The notes: generated by a model from the sequence alone, not told the origin. 15,852 nt of DNA from Alphaproteobacteria bacterium (GCA_006226265.1 SBHH01000281.1:1-15852); one strand, 5' to 3'; positions 6,459 through 15,696 are shown, numbered from the stretch's first letter. Made by a program: numbers and translations.

Positions 6459-8770
6459 GCGTTCCTCTTCCTGCCCATCAGGCGGAGCCGCATGGAATTA
6501 CCGGAAACGATCAGCGAGGAGCTCGACATCGCAACGGCCGCGAGAAGCGGCGTGACCAGACCGAAAACCGCAAGCGGAATGGCAATGGCGTTATAAAGGA
6601 AGGCGAGCGCGAAATTCTGGAAAATAAGGCGGCGCGATTTCTCGGCAACCTCCAGAAGCTCCGTCACCGCGGAAAGCTGCCGTCCCTGAAAGACGAAATC
6701 CGCCGCCGTCTGGCTGATATCCGCAGCGGTCGAGGGGGATATCGAGACATGGGCCGCCGCAAGCGCGGGCGCATCATTAAGCCCGTCGCCCACCATCGCG
6801 ACGCGATAATCGCTCTCCGCCAAGGCTTTCAGACGGGCCGTTTTTTCTTCCGGCCGCTGTTCCGCGCGCCAGGCCTCGATGCCCGTCTTCGCGGCAATAT
6901 CGCGCACCACATCCTCGCGATCGCCCGACAGAAGTTCAACGCTGAACCCACGCTTTTTAAGGGTGGAAATAACTTTGATCGCATCGTCGCGAAGTTCATC
7001 GCGGAAACGGAACTGCACGGGTGCATCGCCCGGCACCGTAAGCCAAAGCTCCGGCCCGTCAAGCGGCGCGGCATCGATCTGGCCAACGCCGCACCAGTCG
7101 CGCCGACCGAGACGAACCTCCACCCCGTTCACCATCGCGCGAAGACCGGCACCCGGGACTTCCTCAACATCGAGGGTCGCGCCAACACCGGTGCCTGCCC
7201 GCGCCACGGCAAGGGCGAGCGGATGACGGCTCGTGCGCGCAAGCCGGGCCGCAAGATTAAGGGCGGCCACATCGATTTCCGCGCGGTTGACGAGGTCGAG
7301 CCGACCTTCGGTCAAGGTGCCCGTCTTGTCAAAAACGATGGTATCCACCTCGGCCAGACGTTCCAGCCCGTCGGCGGATTTCACCAGTATGCCTTTTTCA
7401 AGAAGCCGACCGCTTGCCACCACCTGCACGACCGGGACGGCAAGGCCAAGGGCGCAGGGGCAGGTGATGATCAGGACGGCCACCGCCTGATAAAGCGCAC
7501 TCTGCCAGTCGGGGCCGAAAATCCACCAGCCGATAAAGGTTGCCGCCGCCAGCAAATGCACCGCCGGAGCATAAATCCGCGCGATCCGGTCGGCGAGGCG
7601 GACATATTTCGCGCGTCCCTGCTCCGCCGCCTCCATCAGCCGGACGATATCGCCAAGGAGGGTATTATCACCCGTATTCGTTGCCAGCATTTCGAACGGC
7701 GCGGTCAGGTTGAGGGTGCCCGCAAAAACCTCCGTCCCCACCTTGGCGACGACCGGCAGGCTTTCCCCGGTCACGAGACTGACATCGAGATCGCTTGTCC
7801 CAGCGGCAACAACGCCATCGACCGGCAGCCGGTCCCCCGCCGCGACCTGAACGCGAGTACCGGGGGTCACAGCTTCCATCGGCACGACTTCGCGCCGCCC
7901 GTCTGGATGGATGATCGTCGCGGCAACGGCCTTCAATAGCAGCAGCCGTTCCGCCGCCGAGCGGGCCTTGCCACGCGCGGCCTTATCGAGATAGCGACCG
8001 ATCAGCAGGAAGAAGAGAAGGGTCACCGAGGCATCGAAATAGACATACTCCCCGCCCTGCACGGTCTCGGCGAGGCTCATCCCGGCGGCGAGCAGCACGG
8101 CAAGCGAGATCGGCACATCCATATTAAGGCGGCCTGCCCGAAGCGCCCCGGCAGCGGAAGTAAAGAACGGCCGTCCGGCATAGGCGACGGCGGGCAGCGC
8201 GATCATCGCGGAAATCCAGTGCAGGAAGTCGCGCGTCGCGGGGCCCATATCCTCCGAAAAAATACCCGCCCAGACCGACACCGAGAGCAGCATCACATTG
8301 GCGGCGGCAAATCCGGCGACGGCCAGCGCCTTCAGAAGTGCTGCATTTTCTTCATCCCGCGCCGATTTCATCAGAGCCGGATTATAAGGGGTCAGCGGAT
8401 AGCCAAGCGCAATGACCGGTTGCACCAAATCGCGGACATCGGCCTTTGCATCCTCCCACCGAACGAAAAGACGCCGTGTGGAGAAATTGACGCGGGCTTC
8501 CTTCACCGCCGGATTTGATTTGAGGCTGCCTTCAATATTGCGGATGCAATCAGCGCAATGCATGTTTTCGACCAGCATATGCAGCATGGCATTGCCGTCC
8601 TGATCCCTTTCTACGAAAGCGGAGGGGTCGGCATTTACAAAGCGGTCGAGATCGGCCTCCGGCGAGAGGGAACCGGCGAGCGCCAGCGCACCCGAGCAGC
8701 AGTCGCCCCCCGCGTCGAACCCTCCCGTCCGGGAGAAACCCTCCCGGTTATCAAACGCTACTTCACCCAT
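6455..8770 (-). CDS. ccoI: Copper-transporting P1B-type ATPase CcoI (FixI) for cbb3 oxidase biogenesis
   Basis: This 771-residue ATPase moves copper across the inner membrane for the CuB centre of CcoN. A Cys pair in GGDCCSGAL (near 24-25) precedes a heavy-metal-associated domain with MHCADC (70-75). Further landmarks are TGES (334-337, actuator), the membrane copper site CPC (437-439), the phosphorylation site DKTGT (Asp481), HP (516-517) in the nucleotide-binding domain and GDGLND (661-666). All catalytic residues are intact. The N-terminal CC motif plus one HMA domain is typical of FixI/CcoI rather than CopA. ATG 8770 overlaps ccoH by 13 bp. The AAAAGG signal is unusually close (two bases), so initiation may depend on coupling. 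No other in-frame ATG exists before residue 62. An inverted repeat lies in the first codons (8729-8747). Confidence 0.97.
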   Translation of the reverse strand: MGEVAFDNREGFSRTGGFDAGGDCCSGALALAGSLSPEADLDRFVNADPSAFVERDQDGNAMLHMLVENMHCADCIRNIEGSLKSNPAVKEARVNFSTRRLFVRWEDAKADVRDLVQPVIALGYPLTPYNPALMKSARDEENAALLKALAVAGFAAANVMLLSVSVWAGIFSEDMGPATRDFLHWISAMIALPAVAYAGRPFFTSAAGALRAGRLNMDVPISLAVLLAAGMSLAETVQGGEYVYFDASVTLLFFLLIGRYLDKAARGKARSAAERLLLLKAVAATIIHPDGRREVVPMEAVTPGTRVQVAAGDRLPVDGVVAAGTSDLDVSLVTGESLPVVAKVGTEVFAGTLNLTAPFEMLATNTGDNTLLGDIVRLMEAAEQGRAKYVRLADRIARIYAPAVHLLAAATFIGWWIFGPDWQSALYQAVAVLIITCPCALGLAVPVVQVVASGRLLEKGILVKSADGLERLAEVDTIVFDKTGTLTEGRLDLVNRAEIDVAALNLAARLARTSRHPLALAVARAGTGVGATLDVEEVPGAGLRAMVNGVEVRLGRRDWCGVGQIDAAPLDGPELWLTVPGDAPVQFRFRDELRDDAIKVISTLKKRGFSVELLSGDREDVVRDIAAKTGIEAWRAEQRPEEKTARLKALAESDYRVAMVGDGLNDAPALAAAHVSISPSTAADISQTAADFVFQGRQLSAVTELLEVAEKSRRLIFQNFALAFLYNAIAIPLAVFGLVTPLLAAVAMSSSSLIVSGNSMRLRLMGRKRNA
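8729..8747. repeat. Inverted repeat (7-bp arms) in the 5' coding part of ccoI
   Basis: CCGGGAG-AAACC-CTCCCGG forms a perfect 7-bp hairpin with a 5-base loop, about 24-42 bases inside ccoI. A second copy of CTCCCG at 8722-8727 could pair with the same CGGGAG (8730-8735), giving two mutually exclusive stems. The hairpin is a visible sequence fact. An effect on translation or mRNA decay between ccoH and ccoI is inferred. Confidence 0.4.
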
Positions 8771-9267
8771 ATCCTTTTATCCAGCCGGTAAGGTTCATCA
8801 TATCCGCCCCCGTTCACGAGAACAACGGCATCCCATTGTCCCTTTCCGTCGAGCGGAATATCGGCCTTGTACTTTTCTCCATCATATTTGAAATGGAGCG
8901 TCATGTCGTTTTTGGCAACCACGGGGCGGCGCAGTGTGGCGTTCACATCAAGTTCTGTCAGCAGGTTGCCGTCCGCGTCTTTAAGGGAGAGGACAAGCTC
9001 TCCCGCCCGATGATCGTTGGTTTCCACGAATTTCAGAACCGGCTGCCATTGGCGCGCCTCCATCCGCTGATGATGGGCGAACTCCTGATTATAGTGGATG
9101 CCGTGGTTATAGGGCGCATCGTCGCTGAGCCCTGAAAAACTGCCGAGCGCGAAATAGACAAAGGCACCGTTCACCGCAAACATTACACCGAAAAAGGCAC
9201 AGAGGATGAGCAGGACATGCTTGCCTGTCAAAACCTTCCCGGTTGGCGCTGCCGTCATTTTCATCAT
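8758..9267 (-). CDS. ccoH: cbb3 oxidase assembly protein CcoH (FixH)
   Basis: This 169-residue protein has one N-terminal membrane anchor (about 17-40, HVLLILCAFFGVMFAVNGAF) and a periplasmic beta-rich domain. The segment DAPYNHGIHYNQEF (50-63) after the membrane helix corresponds to the conserved YxxGxxYN region of FixH. CcoH interacts with CcoN and CcoP and is required for stable cbb3 assembly in studied bacteria. The start ATG at 9267 overlaps the ccoG stop codon in an ATGA (9264-9267). ATG codons at 9264 and 9258 are also possible starts and would change only the first few residues. The gene overlaps ccoI by 13 bp. Sequence conservation in this family is low, so the call rests on architecture plus the ccoG-ccoI context. 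Confidence 0.92.
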   Translation of the reverse strand: MMKMTAAPTGKVLTGKHVLLILCAFFGVMFAVNGAFVYFALGSFSGLSDDAPYNHGIHYNQEFAHHQRMEARQWQPVLKFVETNDHRAGELVLSLKDADGNLLTELDVNATLRRPVVAKNDMTLHFKYDGEKYKADIPLDGKGQWDAVVLVNGGGYDEPYRLDKRIWVK

Positions 9268-10727
9268 TTCTGCGGTCCTTTAAAACTGGTGTCCTGGGTT
9301 TCGCGCTGCTGACTGTCGAGGTCGGTCACGATCACATCGATATCGGTGCTCTTTTCTTCAAGATTATTCGCCTTCTCGGCGATGAAAAGCTTCACGCTGG
9401 TCAGCGAATCCCCCGGCACCGTCACGAGGAGGGAGCCTTGACCCGAACCCTTGGTCTCCAGCCAGATGCGGGGGTTTTTAAGGCCGCCCACCGTGATTTC
9501 ATAATGACGCGTCTCATGCAGCTTGTTCAGGATCTTGACCGTATAACCGTTCCGGACCGAGCCATCGGAGAGGGTCACGAACAGCGGGTTGCGATCGCGG
9601 ATCACATTCACATCCAGGACAGAACGGCTGATGAGGGCGATCAGCATGATCGAGCCGACGAGCGCCAGAATGGCCGCATAGGCGATGGTGCGGGGCCGGA
9701 TGAAACGGACATTCAGCTTCGTCTTCGGCGCCGGATCGAACTGCCCCGTATAGGTATCATAGCCGATCAGCCCGCGCGGCAGGTCAATCTTGTCCATCAC
9801 ATCGTTGCAGGCATCGATGCAGAGCGCGCAAGTGATGCATTCCATCTGCAATCCGTCGCGGATATCGATCCCCATCGGGCAGACGGCGACGCACTGGTTG
9901 CAGTCGATGCAATGACCCCGCCCTTCCCAGGACTCGTTTTTCTTATGCGGACCGCGCGGTTCGCCCCGCGCCGCATGATAGGTAACGGTCAGGGTTTCGT
10001 CATCGACCATCGCGCCCTGAATACGCGGCCAGGGACACATGTAAGTGCAGACCTGCTCCCGCATGAAGCCGCCGAAAACATAAGTCGTGGCTGTCAGGAC
10101 GGCAACACTGATATAGGCGATGACGGGTGCTTCCAGCGTGAAAATTTCTTTCAGGAGCGTCGGCGCATCCGCGAAGTAGAAAATCCAGGCACCGCCCGTC
10201 AGCACGCCAATCAGCAGCCAGATAACATGTTTTGTAAGACGCTTCGAGAATTTGGAGGCCGACATCGGCGCCTTGTCGAGGCGGAGCCTGGCATTCCGGT
10301 CGCCTTCGACCGCGCGCTCGACAAATATGAAGAGATCCGTCCAGACCGTCTGCGGACAGGAATAACCGCACCAGGCCCGCCCGAACAACGACGTCACAAG
10401 GAAAAGCGATATCGCCGCAATAATCAGAAGGCCGGTTATATAATAAACCTCCTGCGGCCAGATTTCGATGAAGAAGAAATAGAAACGTTCATTCGCAAGA
10501 TCGACCAGCACGGCCTGATCCGGCGCGCCCGGCCCTCGCTCCCACCGGATCCAGGGGGTGATGTAATAGATGGCGAGCGTCACGCCCATGATGATCCATT
10601 TCAGGCGGCGGAAATTGCCGCGCGCCTTCTTCGGCTGGATCTTCGTCCGCTTTATGAAAAGAGAGGGCCGGTTCTCCTTCTTGTTGACCGGACGCACATC
10701 CACATTTTCTACGGTCTCATCTGTCAT
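9264..10727 (-). CDS. ccoG: cbb3 oxidase accessory protein CcoG (FixG/RdxA), membrane 4Fe-4S ferredoxin-type
   Basis: This 487-residue integral membrane protein carries two 4Fe-4S motifs. The first is CIDCNQCVAVCP (Cys273, 276, 279, 283) and the second is CITCALCIDACN (Cys297, 300, 303, 307). Hydrophobic segments lie near 42-60, 95-113, 168-185, 200-218 and 338-358. Membrane-proximal cysteines occur in WCGYSCP (120 and 124) and VCTYMCPW (227 and 231). The last ~120 residues look like the periplasmic Ig-like FixG C-terminal domain. CcoG is reported to act as a cupric reductase supplying Cu(I) for cbb3 assembly. The start ATG at 10727 has GAGG seven bases upstream, after a 32-bp gap from ccoP, which is the widest gap inside the operon. 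Confidence 0.97.
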   Translation of the reverse strand: MTDETVENVDVRPVNKKENRPSLFIKRTKIQPKKARGNFRRLKWIIMGVTLAIYYITPWIRWERGPGAPDQAVLVDLANERFYFFFIEIWPQEVYYITGLLIIAAISLFLVTSLFGRAWCGYSCPQTVWTDLFIFVERAVEGDRNARLRLDKAPMSASKFSKRLTKHVIWLLIGVLTGGAWIFYFADAPTLLKEIFTLEAPVIAYISVAVLTATTYVFGGFMREQVCTYMCPWPRIQGAMVDDETLTVTYHAARGEPRGPHKKNESWEGRGHCIDCNQCVAVCPMGIDIRDGLQMECITCALCIDACNDVMDKIDLPRGLIGYDTYTGQFDPAPKTKLNVRFIRPRTIAYAAILALVGSIMLIALISRSVLDVNVIRDRNPLFVTLSDGSVRNGYTVKILNKLHETRHYEITVGGLKNPRIWLETKGSGQGSLLVTVPGDSLTSVKLFIAEKANNLEEKSTDIDVIVTDLDSQQRETQDTSFKGPQK

Positions 10728-10759
10728 TTCCGGGCCTCATAAGAGGGAAAGGTGGCGGG

Positions 10760-11635
10760 TTATTCCCCGCCGCCCAGAGAGTGTACATAAAGGGTCAGTT
10801 CACGGATGGTGACATCGTCAAGCCGATTGATCCAGGCGGGCATAACGCCATGCCGCCCCTTGGAGATGGTCCGGAGGATCGTCTTCTTGTCGCCGCCATA
10901 GAACCAGATGGCGTCGGTCAGGTTCGGCGCGCCGAAATCCCGCCCGCCCTTGGCATTTTCACCATGGCAGGAGGCACAGTTTTCCTTGAAGACGGCTTGC
11001 CCGCGCGCAGCCGCTTCCTTGTCCGTATCACGCCCTGACAGGGACAGGACATATTCCGCGGCGTCATTGACCTGGTTCTTGTCCAGCATTTCGCTGGTCA
11101 CGAAGGCCGGCATTTCACCAACGCGGGTATCTTCATGGTCGGAACGAATGCCGTAGCGAATCGTCTGATAGATCGTATCGACATTGCCGCCCCAGAGCCA
11201 GTCATCGTCATTGAGGTTTGGATAACCCGGCGCCCCTTGCGCACCGGAGCCATGGCACTGCGAACAATTAACGGCGAAGGCCGACTTGCCGCCACGAACC
11301 GCGAACTGATAGAGTTGCGCATTGTCATGCACCTTGTTAAGGTCCGCTTTGAGAAGTGCCTCGCGGTCCGCCGCATGGGCGGCATTGGCTTCTTTCAGTT
11401 CCTCTTCCAGCACCCCGCGCGAAGAATAGCCAAGGAAGCCGCTTGTATAGCTGCTGATCATCGGCCAGGCCGGCATGACGATCCAGTAGCCGATGGCCCA
11501 GATGATCGTGCCATACATGGTCCAGAGCCACCAGCGCGGCATCGGCGTATCCAGCTCCTTGATGCCATCCCATTCATGACCGGTGGTTTGGGTACCCGAT
11601 ATTTCGTCTTTTTCAACTTTTTCCGACATGGTCAT
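10760..11635 (-). CDS. ccoP: cbb3 cytochrome c oxidase subunit III, dihaem cytochrome CcoP (FixP)
   Basis: This 291-residue subunit accepts electrons from soluble or membrane cytochrome c and passes them to CcoO. It has a membrane helix at about 35-58 (WWLWTMYGTIIWAIGYWIVM). Two c-type haem domains follow, with CSQCH (124-128) and CASCH (220-224). Candidate axial methionines are GEMPAF (Met175) and GVMPAW (Met265). The N-terminal FixP/CcoP extension with WDGIKELDTPMPRWW is characteristic. The start is ATG 11635, which overlaps the ccoQ stop in an ATGA. A second ATG two codons later (11629) is also possible. Length and motifs are normal and complete. Confidence 0.98.
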   Translation of the reverse strand: MTMSEKVEKDEISGTQTTGHEWDGIKELDTPMPRWWLWTMYGTIIWAIGYWIVMPAWPMISSYTSGFLGYSSRGVLEEELKEANAAHAADREALLKADLNKVHDNAQLYQFAVRGGKSAFAVNCSQCHGSGAQGAPGYPNLNDDDWLWGGNVDTIYQTIRYGIRSDHEDTRVGEMPAFVTSEMLDKNQVNDAAEYVLSLSGRDTDKEAAARGQAVFKENCASCHGENAKGGRDFGAPNLTDAIWFYGGDKKTILRTISKGRHGVMPAWINRLDDVTIRELTLYVHSLGGGE

Positions 11636-11781
11636 TCATCCTCAAGCGGAAGGCGCGCCGCCTTGTCAAATTTCTCCTTGTTCCGGGGCCATAACGCGTA
11701 AGCCAGAACGATAATGAACAGCCCGAAGAGGTATAGAAGCCCGTAGCTCTGGGCGAAGTGAGACATGGCATGATAATCCAT
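11632..11781 (-). CDS. ccoQ: cbb3 oxidase small subunit CcoQ (FixQ)
   Basis: This 49-residue peptide begins MDYHAMSHFAQSYGLLYLFG. It has one transmembrane helix (about 13-30), then WPRNKEKFDKAARLPLEDE. The post-helix WP-x-NK-x-x-FD-x-AA-x-[IL]PL motif is diagnostic for CcoQ/FixQ, which stabilises the assembled cbb3 complex. The start ATG at 11781 has a perfect AGGAGG seven bases upstream, which overlaps the ccoO stop codon (TAGGAGG). The gene's own stop overlaps the ccoP start. The position between ccoO and ccoP matches the standard operon order. Confidence 0.97.
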   Translation of the reverse strand: MDYHAMSHFAQSYGLLYLFGLFIIVLAYALWPRNKEKFDKAARLPLEDE

Positions 11782-11792
11782 TCGACCGCCTC

Positions 11793-12518
11793 CTATCGTT
11801 TGTTGGCATCTACGTCATAGGTCGTGAAATCGACCAGGGTCCCCAGCATCTGCAAGTAAGCGATGAGGGCATCGGCCTCCGACAGCATGGCTGGATTGCC
11901 GTCGAAGTCGCGCACCTGCGCCTTCGGATAGCGTTCCAGGAAACCGTCATAATCGTCGGCATCTGGATTGACCTGCGTCTGCAAGTCTTCCTTGGCCCTG
12001 GCGATCATTTCCTCCGAATAGGGCACGCCGACCTCTTCATTGGTCTTCAGGCTGGCGGCGATATCCGGAATGAACAGGGGCGTCTTCGCGAGGAAGGGAT
12101 AGCCCGGCATGACCGATTCCGGCACGACATCCCTGGGATTGTTGAGATGCGTGATGTGCCATTCGTCGGAATAGCGCCCGCCGACGCGGGCAAGGTCCGG
12201 CCCCGTCCGCTTCGATCCCCACTGGAACGGATGATCATACATGCTCTCCGCTGCCAGTGAGTAGTGACCGTAGCGTTCCGCTTCATCCCGCAAGGGACGG
12301 ATCATCTGGCTGTGGCAGTTGTAGCATCCTTCACGGATGTAGATGTCACGGCCGGCCAGCTCCAACGGACTGTAGGGACGCACCCCCTTCACCTTTTCAA
12401 TCGTGCTTTCAAGGTAGAAGAGCGGGCTGATTTCGATAAGGCCACCGATGGAGACGACAATCAGCGTCAACACCAGCATCAGGATCGAATTTTTTTCGAT
12501 TACTTTGTGGCTAATCAT
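11793..12518 (-). CDS. ccoO: cbb3 cytochrome c oxidase subunit II, monohaem cytochrome CcoO (FixO)
   Basis: This 241-residue subunit carries electrons from CcoP to the CcoN haems. It has an N-terminal membrane anchor (about 12-35) and a periplasmic c-type haem domain with CYNCH (65-69, within [15 protein letters not shown]). Met137 (ESVMPGY) is the likely axial ligand. The segment [20 protein letters not shown] (102-121) is strongly conserved in the family. ATG 12518 lies four bases after the ccoN TAA, so translation is probably coupled. Length is normal and no key residue is missing. Confidence 0.98.
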   Translation of the reverse strand: MISHKVIEKNSILMLVLTLIVVSIGGLIEISPLFYLESTIEKVKGVRPYSPLELAGRDIYIREGCYNCHSQMIRPLRDEAERYGHYSLAAESMYDHPFQWGSKRTGPDLARVGGRYSDEWHITHLNNPRDVVPESVMPGYPFLAKTPLFIPDIAASLKTNEEVGVPYSEEMIARAKEDLQTQVNPDADDYDGFLERYPKAQVRDFDGNPAMLSEADALIAYLQMLGTLVDFTTYDVDANKR

Positions 12519-12522
12519 GACC

Positions 12523-14151
12523 TTAACGCGCCCCCACCATTTCCATGTTCAGTACAAGCGAGCCTTTTTCCTTCTCACGCACATCCCCGCGCGCGGTGCG
12601 CCAGAGGTTGTACGCCATGATCAGGGCCCCGAGGAGGAACAGAACGCCCCCAAGCGCGCGGATCAAATAGAAGGGATGCATCGCCTCGACCGTTTCGCTG
12701 AAGGAATATTCCAGGAAGCCGAAGCTGTCATAAGCACGCCACATCAGGCCCTGCAGGATGCCCGAAACCCACATCGCGGTGATGTAGAGCAGGATACCGA
12801 TGGTCGAAATCCAGAAATGCAGGTTGACCAGCGCATCCGAATAGAGCGACTTGCGCTTCCACAGGACCGGTACCAGGAAGTAAAGCGCGCCAAAGCTGAT
12901 ATAGGCAACCCAGCCAAGTGCGCCGGAATGCACGTGGCCGATGGTCCAGTCCGTGTAATGGCTCAAGGCATTGACGGCCTTGATGGACATCAGCGGACCT
13001 TCGAAAGTGCTCATGCCGTAGAAAGCGACCGAAGCCACGAGGAATCGGATCACCGGATCGGTCCGGAGCTTGTCCCAGACGCCCGAAAGCGTCATCAGGC
13101 CGTTGATCATTCCGCCCCAGGACGGCATCCAGAGCATGATCGAGAAGGTCATGCCGAGGGTCTGCGCCCAGTCGGGGAGAGCCGTGTAATGTAAGTGATG
13201 CGGCCCCGCCCAGATATAGAGGAAGATCAGCGCCCAGAAATGGATGATCGACAGGCGGTAGGAATAAACCGGACGGTTCGCCCGCTTCGGGATGAAGTAA
13301 TACATGATCCCAAGGAAACCTGCCGTCAGGAAGAAGCCCACCGCGTTATGGCCGTACCACCATTGGGTCAGAGCACTCTGTACACCCGCAAACAGGGAAT
13401 AGCTCTTGACGCCGGCAAAGCTGACCGGCAGCGAGAGGTTGTTCACGATATGCAGCATGGCAATCGTCACGATGAAGGCAAGATAAAACCAGTTCGCGAC
13501 ATAGATATGCTTTTCCTGCCGCTTCCAGAGCGTCGCCAGAAAAACCAGCAGATAGACTACCCAGACGAGGGTCAGCCAAATATCGACATACCATTCTGGC
13601 TCGGCATATTCCTTGGACTGCGTTACACCAAGAACATAGCCGGTTGCGGCGAGGACGATGAACAGTTGATATCCCCAGAAAACGAACCAAGGGGCGATAT
13701 CGCCCGCAAGGCGGGTCCGGCAGGTCCGCTGCACCACATGGAAGGACGTCGCGATCAGCACATTGCCGCCAAAGGCGAAAATTACGGCTGAGGTATGGAG
13801 CGGTCGAAGCCGCCCGAAATTCGTCCAGGGCAGATCGAAATTCAGAACGGGAAAGGTCAACTGCAGGGCAATGACCAGGCCAACGGTAAATCCGACAATT
13901 CCCCAGAAAGTCGAGGCGATAACCCCCGCCTTAACGATATCGACATTGTAATTGATCCCGCTTCCGTTATCCTCAAGCAAGGAGGCGCCAATATATTTAT
14001 AATGGCGGGAGATCAGAGCGAAGGCACTCAGCACGGCCGCTATGGAGAACAGCAGCCCATGCATCATCATCACCGGATCGACAGCCCTTGCCGACAGCAA
14101 GACCCCGAGTACTGCGCCTATGAGTGTAAATGCAAGCCATAACAGATTCAT
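12523..14151 (-). CDS. ccoN: cbb3 cytochrome c oxidase catalytic subunit I CcoN (FixN)
   Basis: This 542-residue catalytic subunit reduces oxygen to water at a haem b3-CuB centre and pumps protons. Residues align well with the Pseudomonas stutzeri enzyme at a constant offset. CuB ligands are His268 (WYGHNA) and His318/His319 (GPHHLHY), and the cross-linked Tyr is Tyr312. Haem b3 and b ligands are His406 and His408 (GHVHSG), with His119 (RPLHTS) as the other haem b ligand. Glu384 (STFEGP) is the conserved channel Glu. Two extra N-terminal helices (about 3-22 and 30-48) make it about 60 residues longer than the Pseudomonas protein, as in rhizobial FixN. ATG 14151 is preceded by AGGA/GGA signals in TACAGGAATAGGACGGAATT. 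The leader of about 95 nt is driven by an FNR/FixK-box promoter. Confidence 0.98.
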   Translation of the reverse strand: MNLLWLAFTLIGAVLGVLLSARAVDPVMMMHGLLFSIAAVLSAFALISRHYKYIGASLLEDNGSGINYNVDIVKAGVIASTFWGIVGFTVGLVIALQLTFPVLNFDLPWTNFGRLRPLHTSAVIFAFGGNVLIATSFHVVQRTCRTRLAGDIAPWFVFWGYQLFIVLAATGYVLGVTQSKEYAEPEWYVDIWLTLVWVVYLLVFLATLWKRQEKHIYVANWFYLAFIVTIAMLHIVNNLSLPVSFAGVKSYSLFAGVQSALTQWWYGHNAVGFFLTAGFLGIMYYFIPKRANRPVYSYRLSIIHFWALIFLYIWAGPHHLHYTALPDWAQTLGMTFSIMLWMPSWGGMINGLMTLSGVWDKLRTDPVIRFLVASVAFYGMSTFEGPLMSIKAVNALSHYTDWTIGHVHSGALGWVAYISFGALYFLVPVLWKRKSLYSDALVNLHFWISTIGILLYITAMWVSGILQGLMWRAYDSFGFLEYSFSETVEAMHPFYLIRALGGVLFLLGALIMAYNLWRTARGDVREKEKGSLVLNMEMVGAR

Positions 14152-14186
14152 GATCGAATTCCGTCCTATTCCTGTAATTTTTCAAA

Positions 14187-14243
14187 GGGGGAAGATCGCC
14201 GTTATCATATTGCGAATGAGGCGGCCAAAGACGGCCTACCCCC
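14187..14243 (-). other. Structured leader of ccoN mRNA (candidate stem-loop)
   Basis: In the minus-strand transcript, AGGGGG (14244-14239) can pair with CCCCCU (14191-14186). This would enclose an inner hairpin AGGC...GCCT (14237-14219) with further G-C pairs. The structure ends about 35 bases before the ccoN start codon. It may be incidental. It is recorded because the leader is longer than needed for a simple operon start. Confidence 0.25.
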
Positions 14244-14253
14244 TGTTTCACAC

Positions 14254-14292
14254 TCTATAACCGGATCGACGGAGGGCATTGATCGAAATCAA
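14254..14292 (-). promoter_or_regulatory. FNR/FixK-activated promoter of the cco operon
   Basis: TTGATCGAAATCAA (14279-14292) is a perfect TTGAT-N4-ATCAA box. On the minus strand TATAGA (14259-14254) follows 19 bases later as a plausible -10, putting transcription start near 14246. The box would then be centred about 39-41 bases upstream, near the -41.5 spacing of FNR class II activation. No good -35 hexamer is seen other than the box itself, as expected for an activator-dependent promoter. ccoN is the first gene downstream. The regulator encoded at the window's right edge has the E-x-x-S-R recognition helix expected to read this site. Confidence 0.87.
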
Positions 14293-14346
14293 GCTTCCGA
14301 TCATTCCTGCAAGAACACTCACATCATCACATTATGTAATTATAAT

Positions 14347-15696
14347 TTATACGGCCCTGGAATGGCGCGCAGCACCACTGCCGAGGTATCGATCGAACAA
14401 CGCACAGACCGTCCGGACCAGCGGGCGCCCTTCTTCGGTGAGGGCAAGACGACCTTTTTCGAAAGTAGCGATGCCGTCCTCACAATACTCCCGGATGCCC
14501 GGCATCTCATCTTCGAAATAGTCGAGACCAACGCCAAAATCGCTCGCCACTGCGCCCAGATCGACTCCGGAATCACACATTAGCCGCTCAATTACCCTGC
14601 GGCGGAGACGGTCATCGGCGGAGAGCTCAACGCCTTTGACAATTGGGAATTCACCGCCGATCACCGCTTTTTCATACGCTGCAATCGGCGCCGCATTCTG
14701 GACATAGCCGTGCGCAAGACGGCCAATTGCAGAAGCTCCGAGACCGATCAGATTTTCGGCAATATCCGTAGTATAGCCCTGAAAATTCCGGTTGAGCCTT
14801 CCTTCTTCAAGCGCAATTGCAAGCGGGTCATCGGCGTGCGCAAAATGATCAAGGCCAATTTGGACATAGCCAAGTTCCTTCAATCGCATCGCGGCGACAT
14901 CCGCCTGATGGATACGGGCCGCACTATCCGGTAGATCCGCATCACGGATCATTTTCATGTGACTTTTCATCCAGGGAACATGAGCATAACCGAACAGCGC
15001 GATACGGTCCGGGCGCAGCGCATGCGACAGATTGACAGTGTTGAGAACATCTTCCTCTGTCTGCAGGGGCAGACCATACATCAGATCGAAATTGAGCTTG
15101 CTGATGCCGTTCTCTCGTAAGGTTTTCACCGTCTCTCGTGTCACCTCAAAGGATTGCACACGGTTGATGGCCTGCTGCACGACGGGGCTGAAATCCTGGA
15201 TGCCAAGACTGGCCCGGTTGATTCCGGCCTCGGCAAGCGCCGCAATTTTCATGGTATCCACGGTACGCGGGTCGATCTCCACAGCTTTTTCGGCCGAGCC
15301 GCTAAAGTTAAACCGCGCCCTGATCCGCGACATGATCTCCTTGAAATCCGCAGCTTCCAGAATGGTAGGCGTGCCGCCGCCCCAATGAACGTGGGAGACA
15401 TCAAACTTTCCGGGCAACTGATCTGCCAGCAGGTCGATCTCGGTGAGAAGGACGGAGGCATATCGCCGAACCGGATCATAGCGCGCGACGATTTTCGTAT
15501 GACAGCCGCAGTACCAACACATTTTCCGGCAAAAGGGCACATGCAGATAGAGCGACAGTGGCAACGCGGGATCGAGGTTGGCAAGCCAGTCTCTGTATCG
15601 GCTTTCGTCGATGGCTTCGGTAAAATGAGGGGCGGTCGGATAGCTGGTGTATCTTGGAACCGCCCGTGCCGCATGGGCCGCGAGCGCGACTCTCAT
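14347..15696 (-). CDS. hemN: Oxygen-independent coproporphyrinogen III dehydrogenase HemN (radical SAM)
   Basis: This 449-residue radical-SAM enzyme oxidatively decarboxylates coproporphyrinogen III to protoporphyrinogen IX in haem synthesis without oxygen. The 4Fe-4S motif is CRKMCWYCGC, with Cys56, Cys60 and Cys63 binding the cluster and Cys65 matching the fourth conserved cysteine of true HemN. That fourth cysteine and the N-terminal RYTSYPTAPHF segment separate it from HemW-type paralogues. SAM-contact GGGTP lies at 107-111. Length is close to the E. coli enzyme. ATG 15696 overlaps the upstream regulator's stop in an ATGA and has GGAGG seven bases upstream inside that gene. It is therefore probably cotranscribed with the regulator. 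No clear terminator separates it from the ccoN promoter. Confidence 0.97.
   Translation of the reverse strand: MRVALAAHAARAVPRYTSYPTAPHFTEAIDESRYRDWLANLDPALPLSLYLHVPFCRKMCWYCGCHTKIVARYDPVRRYASVLLTEIDLLADQLPGKFDVSHVHWGGGTPTILEAADFKEIMSRIRARFNFSGSAEKAVEIDPRTVDTMKIAALAEAGINRASLGIQDFSPVVQQAINRVQSFEVTRETVKTLRENGISKLNFDLMYGLPLQTEEDVLNTVNLSHALRPDRIALFGYAHVPWMKSHMKMIRDADLPDSAARIHQADVAAMRLKELGYVQIGLDHFAHADDPLAIALEEGRLNRNFQGYTTDIAENLIGLGASAIGRLAHGYVQNAAPIAAYEKAVIGGEFPIVKGVELSADDRLRRRVIERLMCDSGVDLGAVASDFGVGLDYFEDEMPGIREYCEDGIATFEKGRLALTEEGRPLVRTVCALFDRYLGSGAARHSRAV

Noticed and set aside
6749..7939. 396-codon plus-strand frame opposite ccoI
   Set aside because: It is a shadow of ccoI, whose P-type ATPase motifs are all intact on the minus strand.
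9243..10742. 499-codon plus-strand frame opposite ccoG
   Set aside because: It mirrors the ccoG coding frame, is rich in charged residues without domain structure, and has no ribosome-binding site. CcoG with its two Fe-S motifs is clearly the real gene.
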